From Papio anubis (Eukaryota > Chordata > Mammalia > Primates > Cercopithecidae): 64,000 bases of DNA. This document shows, piece after piece, positions 16,861-29,015 of this stretch. The stretch is taken from NCBI RefSeq assembly GCF_008728515.1, contig NC_044977.1, positions 190,205,987-190,269,986 on the forward strand. The letters run 5' to 3'. Each line of letters begins with the position of its first letter. The stretch's first letter is position 1. Below the pieces are notes generated by a model. It did not search any database. It was not told the DNA's origin and saw only the letters and a program-made list of their open reading frames with translations. The position numbers and the translations under genes were made by a program.

Positions 16861-17334
16861 AAACAGAGAGCCAAAAGGAGGAAGGTACAAACTCTGCCCA
16901 GAAGAGGGAAGAGAAAGTAGGGAAGGCTTCCCTAAGGAGGAGGCACTGGGAATGGCTCCTTGCTCTTCGGGACCCTGTCTGGAACTGTAACCACAGCCTC
17001 CTGAATGGTCTCCAGCTCCCACACTTCAAGCAAGAGGATAAGTAAAGTTCTAACACTGTGCTGGGGAACAGCCCTTACCACGACCACCACCCACCACCCG
17101 CCATCCCGCGCCCGCCAGGCCTGGAGCTCTTCAGCAGCAGTGGGAATAGCCATTCTGATTCAAAGTGACAGCCAGACCTCTGCAAGATGTCAACAAGGAC
17201 CCTCCACCAGCTAGTAATCAAGGAACACATTCATTTACTAAACACTGACATTTTGAAGGGTAAATTCTGGTGAACGACGCCCACTCATCCCTCTGACTCC
17301 TACTCTTAGCTAATGACCCTGAGAGTCAAGTTGC
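16861..17334. other. Unique sequence, nothing recognised
   Basis: About 470 bp, including a small ACCACCACCCACCACC-like run near 17080-17100. The open frames are short and overlap on both strands. Confidence 0.5.
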
Positions 17335-17450
17335 TTTTGTACCTGCTGTTCTTTCTGCCTAGAGCACCTTCCTCCTCTTTAAGGACAGGCAATATAGATA
17401 CCAATTCATCCAGGAAGCCCTCCTGATAACCCCCAGTTAAGGGAACTTAG
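17335..17450 (+). mobile_element. L2 fragment (ORF2 C-terminal part), sense
   Basis: It resembles the C-terminal coding region of L2 ORF2 in sense orientation: a CTGCTGTTCTTTCTGCCTAG segment and the later CAGGAAGCCCTCCTGATAAC segment in the right order. It is followed at once by an L2 in the opposite orientation. Confidence 0.7.
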
Positions 17451-17454
17451 CCAC

Positions 17455-19287
17455 CCTCCACTTCATTCATTCAACTAAAGCTCACTGAGCACGCACCGCA
17501 CCATGTGGCAGACACGAGGGACACAGTGGTGAACACAACAGACAAAACATCCTGCCCTCGCGGAGCTTACATTCTAGGGCAGGGAAATGAACAATAAGCA
17601 AAATAAACACGGGAAACACACAGTGTATTAAGATAGAGGAGAATCAGCGGGGGCGGCCCACCCTGGCAGGAAGGTGTACTGATAACGGAATTTAGAGTTG
17701 CCGGTGTGCAGGCCTCATAAAGAGCAAACCCACTTTGAATTTATTTCACGATTATTTTTAAATTCTCTACAGATGACACACCTCCTTAGGTCCTGCCCCC
17801 GGCCACCATTGAATCAGAATGCCACTGGATTAAAGAGTGACAGGTCAAATGGAGGAAGCAGAGCAAGGATGGAGAAGGAGGAATGGTGTTGAATGGGTTG
17901 CAATTTTAAATAGGATGGTCAGGGAGGGAGGCATCAGTAAGGTGACACGTGAGTAAAGATCTTGGAGGGAAAGAGTTCCAAGCAGAAGAAACAGTAAGTG
18001 CAAACGTCCTGAGGCAGGAGAGTGAGCACAGAGGAGACCAGTGAGAGAACCAGAGAGAACGGGGACACGGACCACACAGTCCTTTGAAATGAATGTGGCT
18101 GACAGAGTGAGACGGGAGGGAAAAGATGGGATCTGACTTCCTTTTTGAAAGGATTACTCTGGAAGCTGTGTGGAGAAGAATCTGAAGGCAGGGTGGGAAC
18201 TTACTGGGATATGATGAGAACAGGGAAAGCCGGTTAGGAGACTCATAGCACTCCAGCCAAGAGCCAACGGTGGGTTGGACAAGGGGAGGACGATAGTGGT
18301 AACGAGAAGTGTCGGATTTGGAGGCGATGCCTCAGTTGAAGGGAGACAGGAGCCTAAGAGAAGACTAAGAGGACACAAAGGATTTTTGGACTCCCATTGG
18401 CTGAGATGGGAAATCTGTGGGCAAGAAGGGGTCTGTGGGTGGGTGGGGTGGGCAGGAGCTCGGCTCAGGATGAAATGTCTGCTGCCTGCCAAGCAGGACG
18501 TCTTAGAGGCAGTGGATTCACAGCATACATAGCTCTGAGAGACAGCAGAGAAGTCTCATTTAAAGATGAGTGATGGAGAGTTCCAAGGATTGAATCCTGA
18601 TGTTCTTTGTCGTTCCTTTGCAGGAATCTGAAGAGAAGATGGCAAGAGTCTGAGAGGCATGAGCCAGAAGGAGAAGGAAAGCAAGGTGGATGTGAAGAAA
18701 GCGTTCAACGCGGAGGGAGGAACCAGCCACGCCAAATGATGCTAACAGCCAGGCAAGATGAGGACCAAGAAATGTCCACTGCATGTAGCAAAATGAGGAC
18801 ACTGGTGACCTTGACAAGAACAGTGTCAGGGATGACAGTGTAATCGGGGTGGATTCAAGGGAGAATGGGAGGAGAGAATTTGGAGATGATGAGTCCAGAC
18901 AATCATTTTGGAAAGTGGTAAGAACTGGGGCCATTCTCCTGGGGGAGGAGGTGGGGTCAAGAGAAAGTATCTTTACATGGGAAAGATGGTAGCATGGTAG
19001 CATGGTGCTAGGAGAGACCCCACAGAGAGGGAAAGATTGATGGTGCAAGGGACAGAAGGGAGACACTGGAGTGATGTCCTTGAGCAGACAGGAGGGCATG
19101 GGATGGATGGTTCATCCACAGAACAGGAGAGGGGCAGACACAAAACGCGGGCGTGTGGTGAGGTGGGGGATGAGGTGGGGACAGATGCTCACAAGGATCT
19201 CTTCTGATTGCTTTTATCTTCTTCATGAAATAGGAAGCTGAGGCATCACCTTAGAAGAAGGCTCAGCAAGTTGGTGTAAGGCAAGTG
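17455..19287 (-). mobile_element. Long antisense L2 LINE (about 1.8 kb)
   Basis: This is the longest ancient repeat in the window. Read in reverse it carries the L2 3' tail at the left (CATTCATTCAACTAAAGC near 17465), then the C-terminal region and the reverse transcriptase region of ORF2. Segments that fit L2 consensus include TTGCAATTTTAAATAGGATG near 17898, GATCTGACTTCCTTTTTGAA near 18130, GACCTTGACAAGAACAG near 18808 and TCTTCTGATTGCTTTTATCT near 19200. The reading frame is broken by stops and indels. L2 was active before the placental radiation, so this copy is very old. Confidence 0.85.
18560..19099 (-). pseudogene. L2 reverse transcriptase remnant
   Basis: A 179-codon minus-strand open stretch within the antisense L2, on the coding strand of that element. 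It falls in the part of ORF2 upstream of the polymerase active site, and its serine- and leucine-rich composition fits L2. Flanking parts of the domain lie in other frames, so it is a broken transposon gene and not a host gene. Confidence 0.65.
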
Positions 19288-19408
19288 GGACTGTAAGCTC
19301 CATGAGCACAGGAACCTTGTCTCTTGTTCGCCATTGCCGCTCTGTGTTAGCACAGTGCTAGGGATATACTAGGTGTTCAAGAGGCATCTATTGGATGATG
19401 AATTAAAG
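19288..19408 (+). mobile_element. L2 3' end, sense
   Basis: A CTGTAAGCTCCATGAGCACA segment, then GTTAGCACAGTGCTAGG and a TACTAGGTGTTCAAGA segment, match the sense 3' untranslated end of L2. Together with 17335-17450 it brackets the antisense L2. Confidence 0.7.
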
Positions 19409-19490
19409 AATGGCAAAATGGGCAGATTATCACAGGACCTGAAACCATAGGACCTCACCCTAAATGGGCCCAGGCCAGATGGCCAGTGCT

Positions 19491-19792
19491 TTTTTTTTTT
19501 TTTTTTTTTTGAGATGGGGTCTCACTCTGTTGCTCAGGCTGGAGTGCGGTGGCGCAATCACCAACCACCGCAGTCTCAACTTCCTGGGCTCAGGCGTTCC
19601 TCCCACCTCAGCTTCCCAAGCAGCTGGGACTACAGGTGTGCACCACCACACCCAGCTAATTTTTGTACTTTTTGTAGAGACAGGGCTTTGCCATGTTGCC
19701 CAGGCTGTTCTCGAATTCCTGTGCTCGAGTGATCCACCCACCTCCACCTCCAAAAATGCTGGGATTACAGGTGTGAGCCACCGTGCCTAGCC
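19491..19792 (-). mobile_element. AluS/J element
   Basis: An antisense full-length Alu with a 21-base T run. TGGCCAGTGCT at 19480-19490 recurs as TGCCCAGTGCT at 19793-19803, a target-site duplication. Confidence 0.97.
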
Positions 19793-19803
19793 TGCCCAGT
19801 GCT

Positions 19804-20909
19804 ATTCTGATTCATACACTTATATTTATAGCCATCAAATCCCAGGGCTGCCTTGGGGCCCTGGGCAACCTCTGGCCAGTCTCTTTCCTGCTCTTCCCTC
19901 TCTCACTGAGCTTAAAAGAGGCTAGGCTTAGGTCTTCTTATAAAATGACCAGTGTTCTCTAATTGAAGACCAGGGTACCCTTCACAATTGTATCTATTCT
20001 TTGCTTTTTTTCTCTTTCCTAGTGACCCTCATGTTGTCATATTTGTTGCCAGGCTCACTAAGGAGGGTACCACAAAACCAGGGTTGTCACCTCTAGGCAG
20101 AGGGGAAGCTTGAAAACAACAACACATGGCCCTACAATGTTCATAGGCACCATCGCAATTCAACTGCTTCAACAAGGCCCAGGGAATATTTTTCTTTGCA
20201 AATTACTAGTATCCTATCAATATGACTAGTAGTCTACATTGTTTGCCATCTTCTGGTCCAAGGCAGAGCTGTGGGGCTGTGGAGGCAAAGTCCTGCCTGA
20301 AATGGGACCCCAGGCAGGGTGCCTCAAGTCTAAGGGTCTGGATCCTCAGCCACGGATCACACAGCCTGGAGCCTGTGGGTGAGGAGCCCCTGCTACACTC
20401 CCCTCAGCCAGAATCCTAGACCCACAGGCGTCCTGGGGCTCTGTGACACTCTCTAGCCCGACTCTCTTCAACACCAAACCCCTTATGCATCTGTCAGATG
20501 GTCCTTCAACTTCTGGGTGAAGTGCCGGTTTGAAAGTGAACTGCCAGAGAAGCAGTCGCTCCAGATGTCTTCAAAGGCCTGTGTCTGTGACCCCATCTGT
20601 CCTTACCTCAAAGGCCAGGCTCCCGTCCATCATGACGGGGAGAGTGGGGAAAGGGCTGGACTGGTCCTGTCAATTCCAAGAAACAGGTGACACACTGGCC
20701 GGGTGTTCCTGGAACTGGGATCTCCCCTTGTCTCTCTCATGCTGAACGGCCTTTTGGAAACATCTGCAAGAGGGTGACGGTCTTCCCTTCAGATCCCTTC
20801 TTCGTCCTCAGGGCACCAGAAGAGCAGCTGGCAGCCCCAGCACAAGCCCTTGAATTCTTTGTCAGGTTTAAGAGGAGGCTGGGGGGTGGAAGATGGGAGA
20901 GGAATCTAA
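19804..20909. other. Unique sequence
   Basis: About 1.1 kb of non-repetitive DNA. Plus-strand frames of 65 to 76 codons occur but overlap each other and show no domain. No repeat or regulatory feature was recognised. Confidence 0.5.
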
Positions 20910-21050
20910 TTATTTAGTCAATAAACATGTATTGAGAAGCCAGTGTGTGCCCGGCACCCTTCAAGATGCTTGGGATAGCTGAGTGAACGAAACCCACAGG
21001 ATCTCCTGCCTGTGGGGCTTGCATTCTAGTGAGGGGAAAGGTCAGAGTTC
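20910..21050 (-). repeat. L2 3' end fragment
   Basis: Antisense L2 tail: AATAAACATGTATTGAGAAG, then a GTGTGCCCGGCACCCTTCAAG-like block, then GGGGCTTGCATTCTAGTGAG, in consensus order. Confidence 0.7.
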
Positions 21051-22307
21051 AGGCAGAGTCTTCCTGACACAGCGGCCTTCCCTTCCCCCAGGGCAAGAGG
21101 GATCCAGCCAGGCTCCTGCTGGGCCAGTGGGTCAGTCCCCCAGCCCAGAGCAAGCAGCGGCACTCAGCAGAGCCCCCACCCTCCAGATCGCCAAGCCCAT
21201 CGGCTTACTCCAGCTCCCAGAGACACAGAGCCACTGAGCAGTCAACGAGAGCAGCTCCCAGCCACGGTTGGTGGCAACCCCAGGGCCCGCTGTGGGGGAC
21301 GCTGTGGGTCGGCTCCCTGCCACCTGCTTCCTGCCTGTGTAGCCACAAGGGAAACGCCACCTTCTGAGGAGGAGGAGCCTGTCACTGAGATAAGCAGGTT
21401 TTGCGGGCCACTTCCACAGGAAAACACTTTCTAAGAAGCCAGTCTCCTTCCTCTGGGTGCTTTCCTGGCGAGCAGAGGCGGCACGAACACCTGCAGACCG
21501 CAGTGAGATGCGGTGGATTAAAGTAAACTCTCCTTACTTTTAACACACCCAGCACCCCCTCAAATCCTGGGGGTGGCTTCCCAAATATAATCTTTTTAGA
21601 GAAAAAGAAATGCCCACACCTACCACTGTTTGCAAACAATTCAAACAACTTAGGTGTGTCTTCTCCCTGTTGCGGCAGTAAAAAAGAGGCTGCTGACATC
21701 TGTTTCCTTTAGGAAGCTTGTAAAAAAATACTCATGCAGACGCGCACGGTTGCTTGGCTGGAAGCAAAGCAGCATCCCATGCCTGGCTGTCCATGGGCCC
21801 CTCCTAACCTCAGCACTTGCTGGAGCCAGAAGAGCCCCCCCAGGAGCTGGCAAGGGGTACATGGCTCGAGGGTGGGTTTCCAACTCCTAGGGTCGACCCT
21901 TGATCCAGCCAACTCCTAATCAACAAGCCAAACAAGACAAAATCACTATGGGGAAACTTCTCCCTTTTTAAGCCCCAGCTTGTATAAATTAATTCTTTGT
22001 ATACAACCATGGAAGGAAATTTGAGGTGAAACACAAGTCACCCCAATGGTGTAAAAAACTTTCTGAAGCTTAAAAAAATTATCAAAATACGGAGACAGTT
22101 GGATGAGACATTTCCTCCAATGCAAAATTAGTTTCTACATAGTGATTCTCAGAATAGGGTAAGGTGGGGGGAAGAGAGTATAATGAGTTTACTGGCTTTT
22201 TCAAACTACCTGTGTGCCACTCCCATCCTCAGTTCTAGAGATTCTGACACATGCTCCAGGAAGCCTCTCCTGACCGAGAACCCCCGTCACAGTGAGTTAT
22301 TCTTATT
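21051..22307. other. Unique sequence
   Basis: About 1.26 kb without confident repeats. A short L2-like piece (GCTCCAGGAAGCCTCTCCTG near 22253) is possible. Several 60 to 105-codon frames overlap on both strands; none has a recognised domain. Confidence 0.5.
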
Positions 22308-22524
22308 CAGTGGTTCTCAAAGATGAGCTTGCACCAGAAGCACCTGCAGAGCCCAGTAAAGCCCAAACCACTTGTTCCCACCCCCAGTTTCTGATTCAGT
22401 AACCCTGGGGTGGGGTCCAGAATTTGCATTTCTAACAAGTTCCCAGGTGATGCTGTTGATGGTACCAGAGACTGCACCAAAAGTTCTCCAGGTGTTTTGA
22501 GGCAGAAGATGATTAAGAACAACT
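22308..22524 (+). mobile_element. MER5A-like hAT-Charlie element
   Basis: It starts with the characteristic CAGTGGTTCTCAAA terminus, continues through TTTCTGATTCAGTAACCCTG and TTCCCAGGTGATGCTG blocks, and ends at a decayed inverted terminus near 22524. The length (about 217 bp) fits MER5A, a non-autonomous DNA transposon. Confidence 0.85.
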
Positions 22525-23854
22525 GGGTTTGAAAAGAAATTATTTGCTGTGTATTGTAAAAGAACAAAATCGAAATTCTTTGTAGCACCTCTTGATGCTG
22601 ATGGCATGAAGTACACGGAAGGATTGTGGGGGGAATGGCTGAGACCCCAAAGCTGGAAATAAGCACATGACCCAGATTCTAGCTCCATCCCCCCACTTGC
22701 AGATCTCGGGCAGGCCAGAAAGTTCCCTCTGTGAGATAAGGTTTGGGGGTGTCAGCGGTTCTTTAGCTGGAGCACAGATGTAAGGAGATTAGGGCTTGGA
22801 TTCCATCTCCACATGGGTCAGAAAGCTTGTCCTGTCCTGTGGCCGTGGGCAGTGGCTTCTCAGGGATCGATCCTCAGGCCACTGAGCAGGAGAATGCAAG
22901 GGCAGCCACCCCTCACCACTGTGGCTACTCAGTGCCCACGCTCGACCCACCCCAGCTACGGCAGAAACTTTCCATCCAGAAGAAAAGGCCCCGTTATTAG
23001 AATTCGGAAGGGACTTTGTGGTAACTAAACGTGCAGCATATATGCCAACATCATGCCACGCCCCAAAGGTCAGTAATGGTCCCAGTTATGATCTAGAAAG
23101 AAAACAGGCCTGCGGTTCCAGGGAAGGAAACCCACAGTCTGGGAAGAGTAGAATTTGAGAATTAACTTTCATTTCCTATTAGTTGTCATCCCATATGGGA
23201 TTACACTGTCTGGTAATTATATGTGTGAGGTGGGGAAATCGATTCCTCTGCTTCCTCCAGGGACGGGAACTTGTTTTTCAGAGCTTCCAGGGCCTCGCAC
23301 AGCCCTGGAACACACTAAGTCCTCAGGTGATGATAAATCTTTTTAAAGTCAGTGCCTCCTGGGGGGAGAAATGCCATCAAAAGGCAGGACTTCGGGAGCC
23401 TGGGAACCTAGTGTTCATCCTAGGGAAGCTCAATGCCGCCTAGCAAGGAATTCTGCGGCCACAGAACAAAGATTCCTTCCCCTCATTCTGTTGGCTTGCC
23501 TGGCTCTGCTCCTGAATATTTAATTGGAGTAATTAAGCCTATCACCAACAGGCTGTCAGTCCCAGCATTCAAAAACTCCCCTGTTGTTCTTCCAAAGAGT
23601 TAATGATCTTCAGGCCTTGAAAAGATCCTGTATTTTTGGCTGGTTATCAAAATCAACTAGAGAAGAGCTAATTCCAGGATGCTGCGAGCCTTGCTCTCTT
23701 GCTCTGTGGTGGGGGGGTGTGCTAGGCTAGGGGAAGAGGGCTTGCATTCATACCCACACACGCACACATGCCCACACATATGTGCGCATCAACACCAACA
23801 CCAAAACTTAGGTGTTCACTGATTTAATGACGCGATTCATTTTCACTTTCTGCT
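22525..23854. other. Unique sequence
   Basis: About 1.3 kb of non-repetitive DNA with no supported gene. It includes a short irregular CA tract near 23752-23785. Confidence 0.5.
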
Positions 23855-23878
23855 GGGTGGGGTGGGGGGCGGGTGGGG
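23855..23878 (+). other. Potential G-quadruplex tract
   Basis: Five G-runs (3, 4, 6, 3 and 4 G) separated by single bases. This meets the usual four-run G-quadruplex rule with very short loops, which favours a stable structure. The plus strand is the G-rich one. Confidence 0.7.
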
Positions 23879-25960
23879 TAGTGGTGTGGTGCGGCATTAG
23901 TGATTCCTGAGACATATTCTGTCTTGTATGTTTATACCTCTGCAGTTAGCCCTTTTTTTTTTTGCCCCAGCTCCTACTCAAAGTACTCTTAAGTATGGAA
24001 TGCACGATGAACAGGCCAGATGATCTATCAGTTCTCTTGGAGTTTCCTACATTCTATTCTACCCTTCAAGATCATTTTCACTTCCCAGACTAGTCATTAT
24101 GATGCCCTAAATGATGGTTAAGGGGCATGACAAAAAAAAAAAATCCAGCTGAAAACTACTTGACCATTTTGCATAAATCGGGTGTCAACCCACTGGTCTG
24201 TTGTATCACTCAACAGGATCCCCTTAGGAAATCTCTTTTGGAGCTCAAAAGCCAGATGAATTTTCTCTCTCCTAAGAAATCCATATACTTTTCCCTGTTT
24301 TATTTTTGTCTTGGCTGCCAAGAGCCTCAGAGTTAAATTTAATAATAGCTCTAGGTTTTGTATATTTACTTCCCTCCTTCTTCCTGTGGTCCTGAAAATA
24401 ACTATTTTAATAATCTTACTGAATGTATTTTCTTTGTTGTAGGCATCCAATTTTTTTCTTCTTTAAAAAGCACAAACTATCAATGACCTTAGTGTAAAAT
24501 AAGAATAAGTGCAGGATCCTGTGCTCAGAGGGAAAACCAATTGCATACAGAATGATGACTCCCTATAAACAAAAATTCCTGAATAAGATTAAGAGGGTCA
24601 TAGTGGACCACAAGCTGATGGTGCCACAGTAACCCTGTGCAGGGAAGCGGGTGGTCCCCTAAGAGACCAGGCTTCTGAGTGTATGGTTACATTGTGAAGG
24701 CTCTCCTGTCTCCAGGATGCTATTTTATTTCAGCCCTCCATGAAGCTTGGTGGTTTAGCTTTACAATGGCCCCCAGAGAAGATGTTACTAAGAGTTGTAG
24801 AAAAGGTTGCGTTGTGCTTAACTGCGATCCTTTTACATGTGAGAGCAAGCTAACATACATCCGTTAGACACCTACTGTTTTCAGAATGCTGCCAGAGGAG
24901 CAGTAGGTCTTTTTCCTCAATGGTTTTCTCCCACCCACAGTCACCAGTGTAGATAGAGGCCCTTGGAACCACGTTCCCCAGCAGCACAACAGGTGGGGCT
25001 TGGGAAGATGGTGCATCTCCTGCTGGCCGGGCTGCCTAGACCCTGGGGTGAGTGTCGAATAGGTCTTGGACCCCCCTGTTCCTCCAGCTTTTAGAAAATT
25101 CTCACCCAATTGGACTGCTGTGAGGGGGACCTGATCTGAACCCTCAAACTCCTGCTCTGCAAAACCTAGATCCGACAGAGGCCCAGCCTCAAAAGCACCT
25201 CACTGTTCAGGCCCTGCAGGCAAGCTCCCAGAAGCCGGGTGTAGAGCACGGCCACATGGTATGGTCCTAATTCTCCTGTCTCATCCTCTGCAGCCTCTGC
25301 TCCTGGAGCAACTGTATTGGGCGCTCTGGCACCAGTGGCCGCGTGAGCCATGCTGGCCGCCTTCCCTGACGTTTTTTAAATACAAATTTTTAAATGTGTC
25401 TTTGAGATGAAAGCAGGAATGCCAAAAGTAGGCCGACGCTTTCTTGTGTTCAATTACAGCCCTGGGGAGTACCCCACACAAGGAGCGGCTCAGAGCCCCA
25501 GCCAAGATGAAATCTGCTTTTCCAATAAGCACTTCAAACGGCAGGGGATGTTTTTGGCTGGCTTCAGCAGCTGGGAGGCCAACAGTTAACAGGGCTGGGC
25601 ACAGAGGCAGGGCTGCCCGCCATCAGGGGAAATCTGAAGCTGCCTTTCACAGCAGCTTTCACCGCAGCTGAAGTTACAAGACACTTGTCTGGCTCCCCCA
25701 AGCCAGTGGCACGAACCCACCTTTGGACTTCGTTGAAAAGATCTTCCAAGATTTAATCTTCCAAGATTATTTTGATATCCAATGTATGGAGAGTTAATTC
25801 CTCTCTATACAGTTTTTCTTCATTATTTTCTCAAGCCAAATTCCTTTACAGTGTTAGGCATGTCCAAATTATTTTACTGGACTGGAATTTTGTTGGTTTG
25901 AAAATAGGCCACACCAGAAATGCTGACATAATGAAATGAGGATACTGATGGTGGTGGTGA
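23879..25960. other. Unique sequence
   Basis: About 2.1 kb without a confident repeat, except a 13-base A-run near 24130. The open frames reach at most about 110 codons and overlap on opposite strands. No gene is called. Confidence 0.5.
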
Positions 25961-26083
25961 GGATAGATGGATGGATGCATGGATGCATAGGTGGATGAAT
26001 GGATGCAAGCATGCGTGGATGGATGGATGGATGGGTGGATGCATGGGTGGATGGATGGATGGATGGATGGATGGATACATAGA
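25961..26083 (+). repeat. (GGAT)n tetranucleotide microsatellite, interrupted
   Basis: About 120 bp of GGAT units with GCAT, GTGG and GAAT variant units. The purest run is at about 26047-26076. Histidine/proline-rich frames on the minus strand here are translation artefacts. Confidence 0.95.
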
Positions 26084-26544
26084 TTGGCTGGTAGTAGAGG
26101 TAGTGGCAGTGTTACAAGGTAAGTAGGGAAAGGTCTAACAGCTCCATTTCCCAAACCTGCAAGCTGAAATTCCACAAAGTAATTGACTGGCCCAAGCTTA
26201 CCACAGGTGAGCCTGATGTAGAACCCCAGCCTTCTAAGTTATGTGCTCCTCAAGACACCAACCTGTACTTCAGTAATCTATGCCACGCTGTGATTGCATA
26301 TCCATGTCCTGCCCTGGCACAGAGCTTTCCAGACTCAGTCACGGTCATGGGTGCATTTTGCCTGGTTTAGTTACTAAGTATTGGCCAATTATCAAGTCAT
26401 GAAGGGAATCGTCACCGGGACTTGGGATTCCCACTTCATTCTTGAATCCCTAAAACCACTCCTGGATTTGAACAAATATTTCCTGACCCGTTAGGTAGAA
26501 GAAGAAGCACCAGGGTAAACAGCAGGGATTTCCAAAGTGCGGTG
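26084..26544. other. Unique sequence, nothing recognised
   Basis: About 460 bp. A weak L2-like or MIR-like segment is possible near 26180-26240, but I cannot support a boundary. Confidence 0.4.
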
Positions 26545-26640
26545 TGGAGAAAGGATTTGTTAAAATACATATTCCTGGGCCTCATCTCCCTGCCAGGTTC
26601 TGAACGAGGAGGTCTGAAGCAGCTGCAGGAAATACAGGTT
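26545..26640 (+). repeat. hAT-Charlie fragment (MER5-like)
   Basis: A TTCCAAAGTGCGGTGTGGAG segment followed by TTTGTTAAAATACATATTCC and a CCTGGGCCTCATC block follow the order of MER5/MER20-type elements. Both ends are missing. Confidence 0.45.
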
Positions 26641-26689
26641 CAATAGCAAAACACTTAACCTCTCCCAAGTCTCATTTGAACCTCACCTG

Positions 26690-27225
26690 GGTAAGGTTTA
26701 TCCTGACCACTCTATCTAAAATTGCAACACACATACAACCTTGTCAGTCCCCAGCACCTCACCCTGCTCTCCTTTTCCCCCTAGTACTCTCACCTGTTAG
26801 ATAATTGACTTGTTTCTTTTTTATTTTTTTTGAGACAGGGTCTCTCTCTGTCGCCCAGGCTGGAATGCAGTGGCACAATTATGGCTCACTATAATGTAAA
26901 CCTCCTGGGCTAAGACAATCCTCCTACCTCAGGCTCTCAAGTAGTTGGGGCTACCACCACACTCAGCTAATTTTTGTATATTTGGGTAGAGATGTGGTTT
27001 CACCATGTTGCCCAGGCTGGTCTCAAATTCCTGGGCTCAAGTGATCCTTCCACCTCAGACTCCCAAAGTGTTGGGATTACAAGCATGAGCCACAGCACCC
27101 AGGCAACTTATTTCTTATACTTGTTTGTTCTTGGCCTCCCGTAATAAAGGAACTTCAGAAGGGCCAGGACCTGTCTTCCTCACTGCTGAATCCCATGAGC
27201 CTGGAGCCATGCCTAGGTCGGTAAC
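26690..27225 (+). mobile_element. L2 3' end, sense, split by an Alu
   Basis: The left part (CTGACCACTCTATCTAAAAT near 26703) is L2 ORF2 end and 3' untranslated sequence. The right part (27105-27225) continues with the TACTTGTTTGTTC and GGGCCAGGACCTGTCTTCC segments. The Alu at 26818 interrupts it. Confidence 0.75.
26818..27104 (-). mobile_element. AluJ element
   Basis: An antisense, diverged Alu. A GACTTGTTTCTT flank at the left recurs as AACTTATTTCTT at 27104-27115. Confidence 0.94.
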
Positions 27226-27279
27226 TGCCCGTTGAAAACAACAGAGACTGAATGAGGAAGTAACTATAATTAATGCAGG

Positions 27280-27500
27280 TTGCTCGAGATGCACACTTGG
27301 AGAAACACTGCCCCAAGAGCATGAAGTTGGCACCAGCCCGACGGGGGTTGGGTCCCAGCTCTACCCATCTGCTGTGTGACTTCAGACAATTTAAGCCTCC
27401 TGAGCATCCGTTCTGTCTCATCTGTGAAATGGAGACAATCTTTATATCTTAGGGCTGCAACACAAGGATCCAGTAATATAAGCAGGCACAGAGCAGGGTG
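27280..27500 (+). repeat. MIR SINE
   Basis: Sense MIR: a GTTGGGTCCCAGCTCTACCC segment, then CTGTGTGACTTCAGACAATT, then TCATCTGTGAAATGGAGACA, all in order and spacing. Nearly full length. Confidence 0.8.
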
Positions 27501-28934
27501 CTGCAGCAATACCTCCTCCTCCCTTATCTTCTGGGTGGAATTTTGCAAGCAATGGTGTCTGAGCAGAAAATGAATCTGAAGCCTCCTAGGTGGGAGGGAG
27601 CACATTCCCTGTTTCTCATCAGGCGGACAGAGGCGGGGAGGAAGAGTGAATGCAGGTCACCCATTGGGGGAGTGTATAGTGTATAAGTCATCCCTGCCGG
27701 CTACCTCTGCAGCTCACAGGACACATGTTCACCTCCCTCCCTCCCTCCTTCCCTTCCCACCAGCAGAAATGAACAAGCAGTTTCTGAGTAAACAGATGAT
27801 AAATCACTGGCTAGAATCGGTACTCCCGCCAAAGCAGCCTCATTTGAGATCTCAGGCAGAGCGAGCGCGCGTGCTTGGGGACTGCAATTTGGATTTAGAG
27901 GCAGCCCTGCCAGGCCTGCACACTGCCGGCTGAGCGTTCCTCCCCAAACAGCCCAGCCCGCTTCCCCGGGGGCCCTTGGAGTAAGTCCCGCAGACTCTTG
28001 CCAGCCCCACCTGGAAGGACTTAAGCTCCAGCGTGGGGGATGTGGGTGAGATGGGAACGAGGATTTCCTGACAGCGATCCTGGAATGGGTAACTGAGGTT
28101 GTAGACTTTTTCTCTGAGTTTTATGAAGCAGATAGGATTTGGAGGTTAAGAGACAAAATAAAAAATATCTACACACACACACAAACACACATTACACACC
28201 CCAAAGAGAGAAAAAACAGCCCCTGCAGAGGGGGATCAGGGCATCTGTCCACATGGATGTCAGGACAGTGGCGGTGACACACAATCCAGAGTCCAGAGCC
28301 CACGTCCAAGCTCCAGTTCCCCCACTCACTGTCCAGTGACCTTGGACGCGTCTCCCTCCCGGCCTCCCCTCGGGGTTTCTTCCTCTTGAAGCCCGAGCAT
28401 GCATTCCTGATGCTCCCTGAGCTGATGTTTCATGGGTCTCTGATTTCCAGTTGGGCCCTGGCCAGGCGCATTGCGGAGGCAGTAGGGAAACTTGCCCAAA
28501 TGTGTGGCCGCCCCAATCTTCTTGGCCAGCCCCCAGCCCCAGCTGAGATCCAATTCAAAGCCTGGACCTTTACTTTCAGAGTCTACACTGGAAGGAGCAG
28601 GATTCTTCCCGACGTCCCACACCTTTGTCCTGGCTTTCTGTCCCGGGTGGGGGCTCTGTGCCTGGCAGGCTGAACGCCTCTGAGCTCTTCAGAGGCAGTT
28701 TCCACCCTCAGCCCCTGCCCCGCTGTGACAGCCCCAGGCTCAGGCTGAGCTCTGGAACCGTATCTGCCATGCAGGAGGGGTCCCTCATCTGGATTCAAGG
28801 AGAGACTGTGTTCTTCAAAGTAACCCCGCTCCCGGGGGAACCCAGCCGCCACTCCCACAGGGCTGCCCAGGAGTATCCCACTCGAGACCCCAGCAGGAGC
28901 CCAACAGGAGCTTCGGAGGAATTCGCTTGGAAAG
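27501..28934. other. Unique sequence with small CA run and possible MIR
   Basis: About 1.4 kb. It contains an imperfect CA repeat at about 28172-28197 and a weak sense MIR-like stretch at about 28275-28360. The open frames (60 to 111 codons) overlap on both strands without domains. Confidence 0.45.
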
Positions 28935-29015
28935 GGATCTGCCAGGGACTGGTTGTGTGACCTTGAGCAAGTCCCTTCCCCTCTCTGGGCCTCAGTTTCC
29001 CCACCTGGCTGGGCT
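28935..29015 (+). repeat. MIR SINE core fragment
   Basis: A TTGTGTGACCTTGAGCAAGT segment followed by CTCTGGGCCTCAGTTTCCCC is the conserved MIR core in sense orientation. Confidence 0.75.

Noticed and set aside
25846..26175. A histidine/proline-rich minus-strand frame
   Set aside because: It is the GGAT microsatellite read in reverse.
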